Source: Sipunculus nudus | Lineage: Eukaryota; Annelida; Sipuncula; Golfingiida; Sipunculidae | Assembly: GCA_026874595.1 (NCBI GenBank) | Contig: CM049307.1 | Location: 52,263,370-52,327,369, forward strand | Length of the DNA stretch: 64,000 bases | Direction of reading: 5' to 3' | Notes under the pieces: generated by a model | What the model was told of the DNA's origin: nothing | The model's database searches: none | The model's input: the letters and a program-made list of their open reading frames with translations, nothing else | Made by a program: the position numbers and the translations under genes | In this document: positions 36,646-47,789 of the stretch, one piece after another | Layout of the letters: each line of letters opens with the position of its first letter | Numbering within the stretch: the first letter of the stretch is position 1

Positions 36646-36966
36646 GATGGAGAGCATATCATCCTGACAGCCAAGAACGAGGAAAGAGGCTTGGCTCCCA
36701 GGAAGATGGGAGAGCAAGGTGTACTCTCGTTTCAGCATTCATATATTAAGGAATGGAGTTTGATCAGCTGTGAGGAAGGGTTTCTCCGTCTGATTCGAAA
36801 CAATCCCAAACGCAATCTCATGCATATTGAAAGGGGGATTTATGCAAATTACTTAAAACATCCGAAAGATAGTGGTTTCCTCCTAGATCAAGACGAAGTC
36901 ACCCAAGAACAGATTCTCTTAAGCCTGCCCAGCATGCCTTGCCAGGGTGTTAACAAAAGCCAATGA
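36646..36966 (+). CDS. Unassigned open frame inside a gene 3 intron, opposite strand
   Basis: The frame runs GEHIILTAKNEERGLAPRK... to ...QGVNKSQ before TGA, about 107 codons with balanced, protein-like composition. There is no ATG near its 5' end, though an acceptor-like ttttag or ctttag precedes it. I do not recognise the family. It could be a processed retrocopy fragment or an exon of an unrelated nested gene. Confidence 0.28.
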   Translation, partial: DGEHIILTAKNEERGLAPRKMGEQGVLSFQHSYIKEWSLISCEEGFLRLIRNNPKRNLMHIERGIYANYLKHPKDSGFLLDQDEVTQEQILLSLPSMPCQGVNKSQ

Positions 36967-37807
36967 AGGTAATAGTTATCTGATTTTCTCTAGGGTTAAG
37001 TGCCAATAGTTTCATACATACTGAATTTTAAGTTCCAACTGAGGTCCATACAGAGTCAAGACAACTGTGTTATAAGCGTTTTATGAAGGCGTTTTTGCCT
37101 GTCCTCACTATGAACACCCCTGATCTGAACCAAATTTTACTGTGTAAACTATCCATCTAAGGACCTGTAACGCAAACAATGATAAACAAAGATTGTCTGC
37201 GTAGTAGGCCTATTGCTATCGCTTGAGGAGAAAGCAATGATGGGGAACTGTATTGATGGTGAAGGTGAACTGTAACAAATTTTTTACTCGCTAATAAGAC
37301 TATATAAGACAACCTAATACTCGAGATCAAATTATTATATATACAAAAAAGTAAGGTTTACAGAAGAGGACAACATCACAAACACACACTCAAAGTTTTT
37401 AGGAGTGTAGGGCCTACCGTTTCACGACTGCAGGCATTGACCATGTTCATTTCAGATGACATTTCCCATATGGCAAGGGACAAACCCTTTCGACTGTAAA
37501 CAACATTGATTATTTTTTTACTGTTAATCTTAATTAATTATACTTTTCATAATTAATTATACTTTTCACCTGGTTAGGCCTAGAAGCTATCTCTAATATA
37601 TGTTACAGCAAGCCTATATATTAGTTTGCAGGCACATCCCATGATATAGGTGTGTGTTATAAATATTATATCTCCGTTGGACCTGATATAATGTTAACTC
37701 TATTAAATATGAAAATAAACAATGCCCTTTGAGCTAGGTGTGATGTGTTCATCACACAAACACATAAGCCAACTTATAAGCCACATTACATCGTTTCGCT
37801 CAGTACA

Positions 37808-37974
37808 TACCACAGGGACGGACCTAACGTGTAAATTCAGTATAAGTCAGTATTTTTGTAAAACATAAACGAAATATATGCCTCCTCCGAGTAACCTACT
37901 CAGAGGATGCATATATAGCTTGTTTTGAAAAACAACTGATTTATTCTTAATTTACACGTCGGTTGCCTGTGGTA
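37808..37974. mobile_element. MITE-like hairpin, 167 bp
   Basis: The left half from taccacagggacgg and the complement of the right half from taccacaggcaacc align along most of their length. Both contain acgtgtaaatt, and the hairpin centres near 37891 (ctccgagtaacctactcagag). Consistent with a miniature inverted-repeat element in a gene 3 intron. Confidence 0.65.
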
Positions 37975-38479
37975 CAGTAACCTATCTGTTGTTCACGTCT
38001 GACAATTGCATGTTAATGCACAGTCGAAAATATAACAACCTGTACCCTCATTTAAAAAAAAATCTTGGATTGTGACCATAATGGGCTAAAAATTATATTA
38101 TTCATAGTGGAAACTCTGATGCCTTTCGTTTTCCACTAAGCATGCTAATACTTGCATTTATCCCGAGTGATTCCGGGCAATGGTGGCCTTGTATGCTACG
38201 GTAACAAAGATGTCATTAACTTAAAAAAATTGCTGTTAAATGTTTCTAATGAATATATTTACTAAAGTTTCTTTTAAATGTATATGATTCTGTCATCGTA
38301 GTCTTTTCATTTATGGTATAGTCATTGTTATTCGTCGATATGTCATATGCATCATGGCAGTACAATTTAAAAAAGCAAGTGCACTGAACCCTCTGAAGTA
38401 GTAACCCATAAAAGAACATATTGTATCCCATGAGAAGAACTGGAAGCACAAACACCATCAATAATAATAATAATAATAG

Positions 38480-38511
38480 GTAGATAGATAGATAGATAGA
38501 TAGATAGATAT
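38480..38511. repeat. (TAGA)n microsatellite
   Basis: About eight tandem tetranucleotides, preceded by a short (TAA)n run. Confidence 0.95.
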
Positions 38512-38632
38512 ATACATGTACATATTTATGAATTGAATATCCCTCATTCTTATACAAAGTTGCTCTTGTAATCATTACCAACACGTTTTGGTGATAGTTT
38601 TGTCATTGTTTATTATAAGTGTCTAAACTAAC

Positions 38633-38908
38633 CACATAGTTGAACTTGATCACATCTCCCCCAGTCACGGACAGGAGGGTTGTCTTTTGGAAAACACAAG
38701 AGGTACCCACTCCGACTGGGGTCACGACAGTAGTTGGACGCTTTACGCAAGTCTCCCTCAGGGAAACGGTCCGCTGAATAATCGCGTAACTGTGGATACC
38801 AGTAGATACACGGCGTGTCATTAACTGTACCTCGCACTGCTTTATCAATCCTTGAACGCTTCCCCTGATACCACTTCCCTGTCGGGTCATTATACCTGCA
38901 GGAGGAAT
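38633..38908 (-). CDS. Gene 3 exon 3: kringle domain
   Basis: A 276-nt phase 1-1 exon with six cysteines in kringle order: CRYNDPTGKWYQGKRS, PCIYWYP, ASNYCRDP, LLCF, WGRCDQVQ, LCG. The gene 2 copy has WCF where this has LCF, so one conserved kringle tryptophan is lost here. Confidence 0.87.
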
Positions 38909-39321
38909 CTGTAACAAGACACAATGGACGCATAGTAAGAAAGGAGCAGGCTTCACATGCTAAGAGCGGCTGTCGAAAAGCTAATATTTCAAAGGTCTAT
39001 CAGGTTTGTGAAATATGATTAAATATTTATACTAAATATGATAAAACATTGATACTAAATCGTGAGCAGATACTGTTATGTTAGAAAATATATATACATA
39101 TTTACATCTTAGTGTATGTTCTTTTAAATTTTAAAAGTGTTTCATATGGCAGAGTTCAAAAATAATATGGGTTCAGTCTATTCTTAAACGTATCAAGGAC
39201 TGATGCCTCGCACTTCTGTTGCAAAATAAATGTTTCGAGTACGCTGAGAATGCAACACTACATGGGATTGACGTAGAAAAGTATAAACACACTTAAGACC
39301 ATTATAAAATAGTCGGCATAC

Positions 39322-39447
39322 CAAGTAGACATCCTGGTCCCCACTTCTCCCACACACACGCGTCACATTCTCCGGTGACTGGGTCACATTGCCAGGGACA
39401 GTCACAGTCATATCGACACTGCCAGCCAAATTTTCCTGATGAACATG
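39322..39447 (-). CDS. Gene 3 exon 2: first EGF-like module
   Basis: A 126-nt phase 1-1 exon, CSSGKFGWQCRYDCDC through EKWGPGCLL. Very close to the gene 2 exon 62954-63079, with the same length. The frame is intact. Confidence 0.85.
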
Positions 39448-39797
39448 CTGGATTCAATGATAAAATATTTACTCACGCTGAAGGATATCAACATCAGTCC
39501 ATGAAACAAAGAAACAGGGATACCGGGATTGCGACTGCATACACATTAACCGAACTCATCACCAACTATAACGTGGAGGAACAAGTTCATCGTTTTGATT
39601 AACAACAGAGAGAAATTGTAACCATATCAAATTGTCTAACAATAGTGTATTGGAGGCATGAAGATTAGTTTGAACATATTTTTTATACAATAATTTGTTC
39701 TAGTGTCAATGACTTTATTTTATTTTCGCCTTTGGGATTAGGTGAAATGGTCTAAACCGATTTGTAAAAGACTGATGGATGAAAGGTTATGCCTCAC

Positions 39798-39858
39798 CAT
39801 GCATTTGTATGGCTCCTCCTGTGAATTTGATGAACACCAAAGCCACAAACCTGCAAAG
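39798..39858 (-). pseudogene. Gene 3 exon 1: signal-peptide exon without start codon
   Basis: The frame RFVALVFIKFTGGAIQMH ends in phase 1 before gtgagg. It aligns with the gene 2 signal exon, RFAVMIFVFIRFTEAALRPH. Gene 2 has ATG three codons earlier. Gene 3 has TAA there and no in-frame ATG before the hydrophobic core. A separate upstream exon could supply a start. Confidence 0.6.
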
Positions 39859-40274
39859 TTATCAGTCAACATTAACAAACAACTAGTAAACTGTTGTCGG
39901 AATATCAACGTTGTACTTGCTAGGCGGTACAAAGCGGTGGCTAATTTGAAGCCAAAATAACGTCATATAGCATATGTACACGATTTGCTGCTGTCTATTT
40001 GAATGAACACTTTTTATTCTCTTTTAAAGTCGAGTCTTATTATGGTCTAAGCAGTGTTTGTCCGCCAGTACATTACAAGCATAAATCGTCAGTACGTCAA
40101 AAAAGAATCCCAACTTGTAGCCCACATTATCTCTCATCCCATCTGACTTGTAGGTACGGTATGTCAATTAGCGGGATAACCGCTAGAGTCTGAGGACTTC
40201 CGCTATATTACAAGTGCCAATTATTGCTATGAGGGAGGTTTGTAGATATGATCATTTACGAGAATAACTTTCTC
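39859..40274. other. 5' flank of gene 3
   Basis: No clear promoter or first exon seen. Sequence next to the signal exon is similar to that upstream of gene 2 (about 63815-63850). Confidence 0.45.
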
Positions 40275-40400
40275 ACTTTATAAAGTATAGTCCAGAACTG
40301 GACTATTTGGGGCCTATTAAAATCTGATAGTATGTGGGGCAACATATACTATCAGATTATAAATACGCCCCGATCAGTGCAGTTCTGGACTATATAAAGT
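40275..40400. repeat. 126-bp foldback hairpin
   Basis: Nested complementary blocks: tatagtccagaact with agttctggactata, and aatctgatagtat with atactatcagatt. A small interior loop lies near 40335-40345. MITE-like. No coding content. Confidence 0.75.
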
Positions 40401-40885
40401 CATGCAAAGACGGTTCACTAACGAAGATCGGCGGCGGCTGCAGATACACTCTGCTCTACTTGACAGTGTCTCGGCTGGGTGGCGGCGCGAAATGCCGACA
40501 GCGCTTGGCTCTAATGCTTGTTGTGTCTAATGCTGGTCGTGTGTAACTTTAGAACCTGCTTAGTGCTTCGTACATGATTCGTACCAACATCGTTGGACTT
40601 GCATAGTCCCAGTCATGTTATCAGAGTCTAATCGCCTGTAATGTCACGTCTTTCCTCTCCGTAGCGCAATGGGGAGATCAATTAGTGGATGTGGGATTGC
40701 CCCTAAACGGTTCCTTATACTTTATGCCAATACTCTGTTTACACTTACCATATTTCGCATTGTGACACTAACTTTAATTAAGAAAGGCCTTATTAACCAG
40801 ATAGAAAATAAAAATACATGCCTGTGTGATTCTGTGTTGGGTTTAGGACAACAAGAATCCCAACGTATATTCTAGAATGAATACA
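40401..40885. other. Intergenic, GC-richer patch
   Basis: A GC-rich segment near 40425-40560 (gcggcggctg, ggcggcgcgaaatgccg) stands out from the AT-rich flanks. No recognisable gene. Confidence 0.4.
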
Positions 40886-41475
40886 TGAGACAGAGGTTAC
40901 AGTGTGCATGCAACACACGACAACAGGAGATAGCACATAAATATTGGTCACGGTCACATGATTTTGGGGTATACTAGAAGAGTTTACTAGAACCCGTCTA
41001 CCACTGTCCAGAACTAATAATTTAACATTTAACATAATTTAAACAGGCATGTACACCTAATGCGAATCTGTGCAATGGAATATACATCAGGTATAATGCT
41101 TACATGATAATATGCTTGACCATTATTTGAAAAGTACTTGATTACTTTTTCAAGTACATGTGAGACACGTACATATACAAAGTAAGTACTTAACATTTTG
41201 AACCCAAGTACAAACACCTGTTACACAAACGTCACTCCTGAATTACTGGCATGGACGTACACAACGGGAAAAATAATTGTAGGTTGCATCACCAGATATG
41301 TGTATAAGAAAGCCATCGAATATGCAAAATTTTAGGCACATACTTTTTGCACAAATTCATGAACCTAAAACCTATAGTGGGTGGCCCATAAGCCAAGTAT
41401 ACGGCGAGGCTGTACAAGATGGGCAGACATGCACAATTTATATCAAATCCCTCCTGAATAATAAGCAGAGACACA
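40886..41475 (+). repeat. Direct repeat copy 1 (partner at 51960-52575)
   Basis: Shares gaatctgtgcaatgg, atacatcaggtataatgc, agaaagccatcgaatat and many other blocks in the same order with 51960-52575, about 11.1 kb away, same orientation. It overlaps short open frames of no known family. Confidence 0.8.
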
Positions 41476-41822
41476 ATGTTCCAGTACGACGCAGATCGAT
41501 ACCACGCATGTGTTTTCAGAACACCCTCAGAGATGCAGCTTTGTCAGACGCGGTTCATTGGTTATGCCTAGAACGCCCTAAGAGACCGGGTACAGTACGA
41601 CGTGGTTCAGTGCTTGTGGTTGTGTATGTTGAGGACAGACTGTATTATTTTGTTATTGTTAAACCACTGTATTTATCCCCCCCCCCCCGGGTTTGTTTCT
41701 GCACACCGTAACGTGCTGCCATATATTAACCATTCCCGTACTATTTAATGATGCTCTCGTATGTTAGAGGTATTAAAAAACGGTCCAGCTATTGTTTCAT
41801 CACAAGAAGTTGTTCAGCTTTT

Positions 41823-42579
41823 AGCCCTCAGCCCTTAAGCTGAGAACCATTGGGTCGATTTTTACAAAACTTACTATGGTCATCTGGACTGAAAGTTTCT
41901 ACCTGCTCCACAAATTTGGTGGCGCCACCTACAATTTCTGATTTTTTTCAAATTTTTATCGGATATTTCAACTTTTGCCTTGTGATCAGGATATATCTAA
42001 AAGGAATCACAACAGAAATTTTCATTCTTTGGTGATGATATATAATCGAAAAAATCTTGGTCAAGTTCGAAGATGGGTGACGACCTAATTTTCTACGTTT
42101 TAGCGCTGATTATTGACAAATACTTAGAAGCTAATTTCTCAGGAACCATTGGATCTTACTATGATCATTCGGACTGATGGTCTGTACCTGCTGCACAAGT
42201 TTTGGGGCAGCATCCTATTTCTGATTTTTAATGAATTTTTATCGGATTTTAAACTTTGGCCTTTTGTGCGGGATATCTCTAAAGGTATTCAACACAGGAA
42301 CTTCATTTTTTCAGTGCTATAGCATATTTACAATATCTTGGTAAAATTCAAAGATGGGTGTTCTTGACTGACTTATTAAGGTCACCGAACTTAGAATAGA
42401 AAATAACTTAGGAGCTTATTTCTCAGGAAGCAATCGGTGAACTGTTATGAAACACGGTATATACCTATCCAATTTAAATTTATAACTCAGACATGTACAG
42501 TTATACATCCGAATGACAACAAATATTTTTTACTTGTTACTGTAACCACCTATAAACACTGTTCTTTTGGCTGAGGGCT
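41823..42579. mobile_element. 0.76-kb element: tandem repeat bounded by inverted 11-bp ends
   Basis: Ends are agccctcagcc (41823-41833) and its complement ggctgagggct (42569-42579). Inside are two diverged head-to-tail copies of a 300-bp unit, each with a tctcaggaaccattgg-type start, tttttatcggat, and aagatgggtg at the end (copies about 41840-42130 and 42130-42430). No transposase. Likely non-autonomous. Confidence 0.6.
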
Positions 42580-45500
42580 TTTTTCAGCTTTTGCTGATAT
42601 TCTAGTTTTCTTTGTGTTTGTGTGACTTCCACGGTGTTGAGCTTGTCTTTGGTCCTCAACAGTGTAAACGCACCTCGAGGCACGTTGGGCAAGATATATC
42701 CTTCTCATGATTTACTCAAGTTATTCTCACTGTAAATTTGTTAATAGAATATAACACTGTGGTTTATTAAGTTGCATAATTTATTCATGTTTGACTTGAA
42801 ATTAACTACGTTTTGTCGCAAGTCTCCGGAAAACGGGTATTGTCGTTTATGGAATTTGATAGAATTAAGGCATGATACTACATGCAACTAATATAAAATA
42901 TGTTTACCAAGATAAGTCACATGACACCTTAATTCAGATAGAACTAAAATTGATTCAAAACGTGTTGAAACGTGTGGGCCAGAATCTGAAAACACAGAAA
43001 CAATTATGAGAGAGATGCAAACGAACTGGACGACTTCGGTATGGACGACTTCGGCCAGGGACGACATTCCGAATAGAAGACATTTTTAATCGTCGACAAT
43101 TTAAGGTGAAGTTAAAGTGAAGGCGATTGTGGCCAACTACCATAAAGTGAAACTGTTTCATATTTTTTTTTTTTTTTGCAAAATTCCAGATATTTGCAAA
43201 CACGTTTGGGTATGGTTAGTGTCGGCCTCGGATTCACGGCCGACCTTTTGGGACGACGCGCGTGATGGGTGGCCAGCTTTTAACCATACGGATTGACGCT
43301 GTGGATGGCGGAATAAATTTAAATTGTACCATTAACGATTTTACCACAATTGTATATTTGTTTTTGTGTATGTGTATGGTTGCGTGTTTAACCTGCCGAT
43401 ATGTACATTGTGCTAAATAATTGATGCCGACAAATCTCCGTTTCAGGACGACACATTTACTTTAACTTTGTTTATTTAAAAAGGGAATGTATACCGACAG
43501 AATTAGATTTGGTATACACTTCATATATTTAATTCCTTGATTTCATGCATAGTTTGTTTGATAATTTAATTCCTCTCTGCGGTAGATATTTTTCTGAAGC
43601 GAAATTTAATATAGTGATATTTCGAACATGAACCATTATAGCAGTGTTCATATGTGTTAAGAAGGACAATATGTACCGTTCAAGCTTAATCTTTTATATT
43701 AATTAAATATGAAACAATATCATTGGTAGTGTCACCATTCTTTTTGATTTGTAATCAAAGACTATTTGCCTTCTTTGTTGACCCATTGATGAGATTAATG
43801 TGGTATTAATAAAAACTATTGACTTCTCAGTCGCCAGGCCTCTGCTAATTTAGCAGATCCATAATCAACCCATCATAAAGCTAATATAAAGTCGGACTTA
43901 AGGGTTGGCAGGAAGAATGAGAGAAAAAGAAAACAAGAAAAGGAATGATAGAAAGAACGGAAGAAGGAAACTTATATATTATGGATAGTTGAATTTAAAG
44001 GAGAGAATGACTTGGAAAGAAAGAGAAAAGAAGAAAGAACGGGAGATGGATAGAAAGAGAGAAGGGCAGAATGACAAAAGGGGAGAAAATGAGCGAGAAA
44101 GAAAGAAAGATGAAAAGAAAGAGTAAGAACAGTTAAAACACAGAAAAAAGATGAATAAGGAAATTATAAGAACAGTAAAAAAAACTAAAGGGATAAATAA
44201 GAAAAATATGGGAAAAAGATGCAATTACAAGAGAAATAAAAAAAAAAATTAAAAAAATAGGTCGTGCGTGGTCATCCATAGGGAGGGAAAGAGGGAGAAA
44301 ACAATATATATTGAAAGTTAATGATTTATCGAAATGAAAGAGAAAATTACACTATATTAATAATAAAAATGAAACTAGATATATCTTTGACCGATGTTCT
44401 ATTCAATTATAAAATTTTAGAAGAACGAGACCGGTTCATATATATGGACAGAATGGATCGAGACACATTAGTGACAATTTATAAGTCTAATATTTTGTCT
44501 TTTAGAAATGCTGGTAATTTTTCTACAAAAGCTATACTAGACTTGAATGTGAAACAGCTGCCGTATTCGGTTTCATTTTGGCGAAGAGAGTGTATACCAT
44601 TAAATACAGCATAAAATTGAGGTCAAAAATGAAATGATTATACATATTCCTTAATTTTATTATTATTATTTTTGCGACCTACATATGTTAACGGGGTATC
44701 TTTCATCACAGGGCATCAAGTTAACCTGGGGAAACCTCGCTTGTGTGATATAATTGAGCTGTTTCGTGCAGCCGAAAACCGCTCTGCCGCGAAGGGTTCT
44801 CTTAAAGTGTTATACAAACATTACTCCAGCCCGGATCATGTAACCTCTGATGTGATTATTTAGGCACGTACAACCATAACTATCTAAATAAACATTACAA
44901 CATTTGCATTGTCCATAATTATTATACGCAACATTTTTTATTTTAAGTGGAAATAAAATGACTCCTCCTTGGTACAGACTGAATGTTCTCATTCTTGAAC
45001 CACGCTTTCTCAAATTTACATGCAAGATGATAATTTGATGTTTGCTTAATTTCTTTTTAAATTTGAATAAATGACCTTGATAGTGTACTGGTACTACAGA
45101 ATACAGCATAATATCGGTTAAAATATCTTAACCGCATGGTGTACATATCCGATTAATGTTTCATTTTACTCTTTTACTGTTCAGAATAGCATGCACTTCT
45201 GCTCTTTATTTGACTTTAAATATAAATGAAATTTGTATAATTTTAGCAAAGGTAAATGAGCTTAGTCACATATTTATATATTTTTATATATTAGTATTTA
45301 AATGATACTTTCAAATGCCCCATATATTTGAAATGGTAAAATACAGTATGCATATTGTTGAATAAAACAGGGCCTTGAATGCTCATTATAATTCTAAAAA
45401 TTAATTATCAGTCCAGATTAAAAAGGTAATAATAATATCTACCATTATCATAACATGGATAAGGCCAATAATTTTTACCATGCACAGCTAAAACCGGGAC

Positions 45501-46840
45501 GTTTCATGCTTTTGTATATGAGACCTATGTGCTTTCACCAAACCTAAAAAAGTGGCATTGAATGGCACCGGTTGCGGAGATTTCAAAATTTCGTTTCAAT
45601 ATTCTTTTACCTTATTTGGTTCAAACTAATTATCTTAAACACTATGAGGGAATTACATTAAACTGTCTCTCAAGATGTTTTTGACGTATTTTTTTCTGAC
45701 TGATGAATACGTATAATTATTCAAGTTTAACATGCTAGATATTAACATTGGTTACAATGACGTTATATGGGCAATACTAGTGGAATTAATAGAAAATAGG
45801 CTCTGTTAGCCATAATAATTTCTTGGAATCACCTTGTTGTTAAGTTAAACTCTCTGGTTATCTTTTAGAAATGTACTTTTTTCCTATGTTAATCGAGGTT
45901 TGTAAATGATTTACTAAAAATAAAACATTCTTGTTTCATTTTAAAATTTTTACTTCTGCTTTACTCTCTTTCTCTCTCTCTTTGTCTGTCTGTCTCTCTG
46001 TCTCTCTGTGCCTCTCTCTCAATCTATCATGTTTATGGATCTGCTCAATTAGCACAGGCAGCGAATACACCATGCAATTCAGGTCAACGTTATTGCAGGA
46101 CTTATCTCATGAATGGTCTAACACAGACCTTTGATCCCGAGTAAATCAGTGGTAAATTTGTAGAATAAGTCAGGTTTTATAGTGTTTATAAATCAAAATA
46201 CGTTCACCCATGTCCTTAAGACGTTATATTTTTCATTTAAGGAAACACATTAACATGTAGATGTGCAAACAAAAAAAACAGTAAATAACAGACATACGTG
46301 TTTAAGTATAAAATAGTTAAATGTGCATTTAAGGTATATATGAAACGTCGTCAAGCCGAGATGTGGTGAAACCCGAAATCGTCCAGCTCAATTATAATTC
46401 TGTCATAATCAGGCATGTCATTTATGCGAAATCAATTATATTATGTTTGTTTGGCATATTTACGTGATTAATTTATACAATTTAAAATATTCCCCCACCG
46501 TGCGAATTTGTTTGAAATAGCGGGTCAGTAATACCTGTCTATCAGAAGGTATTGAAACTCATATGAAAACATCGGTATCCGGACAGTTTTTTTTTTTTTT
46601 TCATACATCTACAAATTGTAAAGAATGTTTAAATTATAGTTTTATACACGTTTATACGATTGAATTGAACCTCTTTATCGTTCTAATGGACAGGCGATAC
46701 ACATCCTGGCCGGATGCTGTCTCGCCGGGCTACGTCTCAAAGGCGCCGCTGCGGTTAAGTAGGCGGGGCGTCTCAGGGAACTGCGTCGTAGCGAGCAATG
46801 GAATCAGTCATACGTCCTATCGAGATGCGTCGTACTGAGA
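42580..46840. other. Intergenic, mostly AT-rich
   Basis: Contains a purine-rich GAAA/GGAA tract on the plus strand (about 43905-44300), a (CT)n-like run at 45964-46020 and two unassigned open frames at 44321-44863. No repeat family recognised. Confidence 0.45.
44321..44863 (+). CDS. Two adjacent unassigned open frames
   Basis: Frame 44321-44614 (97 codons, ISLTDVLFNYKILEERDRF near the start) and frame 44672-44863 (VNGVSFITGHQVNLGKP near the start, VTSDVII at the end). The second has balanced composition and higher GC than its flanks. I recognise neither. They may be remains of a mobile element or chance frames. Confidence 0.2.
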
Positions 46841-47140
46841 TGAACCTTTTCATCCATGGGTGGGTGAGCCATATTTGCAAGATGAAAGGTTTTGGTCAAA
46901 AGGTTTTGGTTAAATTGGGTCTACAAACTTTTTCTAGAAGTGGGCCCTGTGGCCGTGACCTTTGACCCGTGACCTCAAAATCAAAAAGGTTCTTAATCTA
47001 TAGTTGAGTGAGCTATATGTGCAAGATGAAAGATTTTGGTCAAACGGTTTGGCTTGAAAATGATCCACAATCTAATTCTGAATGGACAGACAGACGCACG
47101 AACGGAGGCGTTACTATATTCCCAATATCGTTGTGAGGGG
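46840..47140 (+). repeat. Dispersed repeat typical of molluscan genomes
   Basis: Contains gtgacctttgacccgtgacc and two copies of gcaagatgaaaggttttggtca/gcaagatgaaagattttggtca in tandem, ending in acagacagacgcacgaacgga. Recall of similar text in molluscan sequence is my basis for the label. Confidence 0.45.
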
Positions 47141-47789
47141 ATAATAAGCTTTCAATGTTCATGCAAATCTCGCAAATTCATAAGCCTACTAGTCACGTGA
47201 AGTCTTGACGCGTTTCTTTGAGGGAAGCAGTGAGACGGTGGTTTGTAACGTTGTAACATACACTATCATACACATCTGCAGTGTACCAAAGGGCATTCGA
47301 GATTTGCCTCGTTGGCCCATAGTATTTTCGATTGTTATGTACGTAATATTTAGATGTTCTAATATTGACAGCATGAATATCAAGACGTTTATTTATTTAT
47401 TTAAATATCTTTCAGGGTAGCCTTTATCATAATAAAATTATGTTTACATAAGGGCCCTGTAATACATATATACATCACAATAAAATACAAAATTCAATAA
47501 GTCCATGAACTAAAATTACATCATACAGTCACAGAATTTTATGCGAAAACACGTCGACGTAAACACAGCTAAATGTGAAGTACAAATATATGTGGTCGAG
47601 TTTCGTTATGAAAAGTATGCAACAGAGTTGCTAAATACATAAAACGAAGTTAAAATACAAATTAAGCACAATTGTGTACAATATAAATGAAATGTATATA
47701 TAAAAGTCTACATAAGATGCGCATAAGTACGATAATGTAATATTAGATGACGCTCAAATATTAGTATTATTTAGCTATACAAGTAGAAA

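Larger units (their letters stand above)
36445..38632. other. Gene 3 intron between kringle and next EGF (2.2 kb)
   Basis: Contains an unassigned plus-strand open frame (about 36646-36966), a MITE-like hairpin (37808-37974) and a (TAGA)n run. The matching gene 2 intron is only 350 bp. Confidence 0.6.
23964..39858 (-). pseudogene. Gene 3: kringle-EGF receptor with YxxL tail, ectodomain disrupted
   Basis: Exons, 5' to 3': 39858-39798 (signal, no ATG), 39447-39322 (EGF), 38908-38633 (kringle), 36444-36310, 35509-35372, 34982-34854 and 33949-33806 (EGF), 26792-26675 (membrane span), 25659-25598, 24622-24557 and 24010-23964 (tail). Each exon matches a gene 2 exon in length and phase except the EGF at 33806-33949, which gene 2 lacks. 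Three lesions are visible: the start codon of the signal exon is missing with TAA just upstream, TAG at 35415-35417, and TGA at 34927-34929. The two stop-bearing exons are phase 1-1, so skipping both would leave an open frame of 323 codons from the first EGF to the TAA. The tail has YYNV, YESL and YQSL motifs. By analogy with CED-1, Draper and MEGF10 it resembles a phagocytic or scavenger receptor. It may be a pseudogene or rely on exon skipping and another first exon. Confidence 0.72.

Noticed and set aside
38603-38956. 117-codon minus-strand frame over the kringle exon
   Set aside because: Wrong frame. The kringle frame with six ordered cysteines and matching phases is the coding one.
41298-41711. 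137-codon plus-strand frame as a gene
   Set aside because: Its first half lies in the dispersed repeat shared with 51960-52575, where the frame is not kept. No recognisable domain.
43979-44224. 81-codon minus-strand frame rich in Phe, Ser and Leu
   Set aside because: Produced by a low-complexity GAAA/GGAA purine tract. The composition is not that of a protein family.
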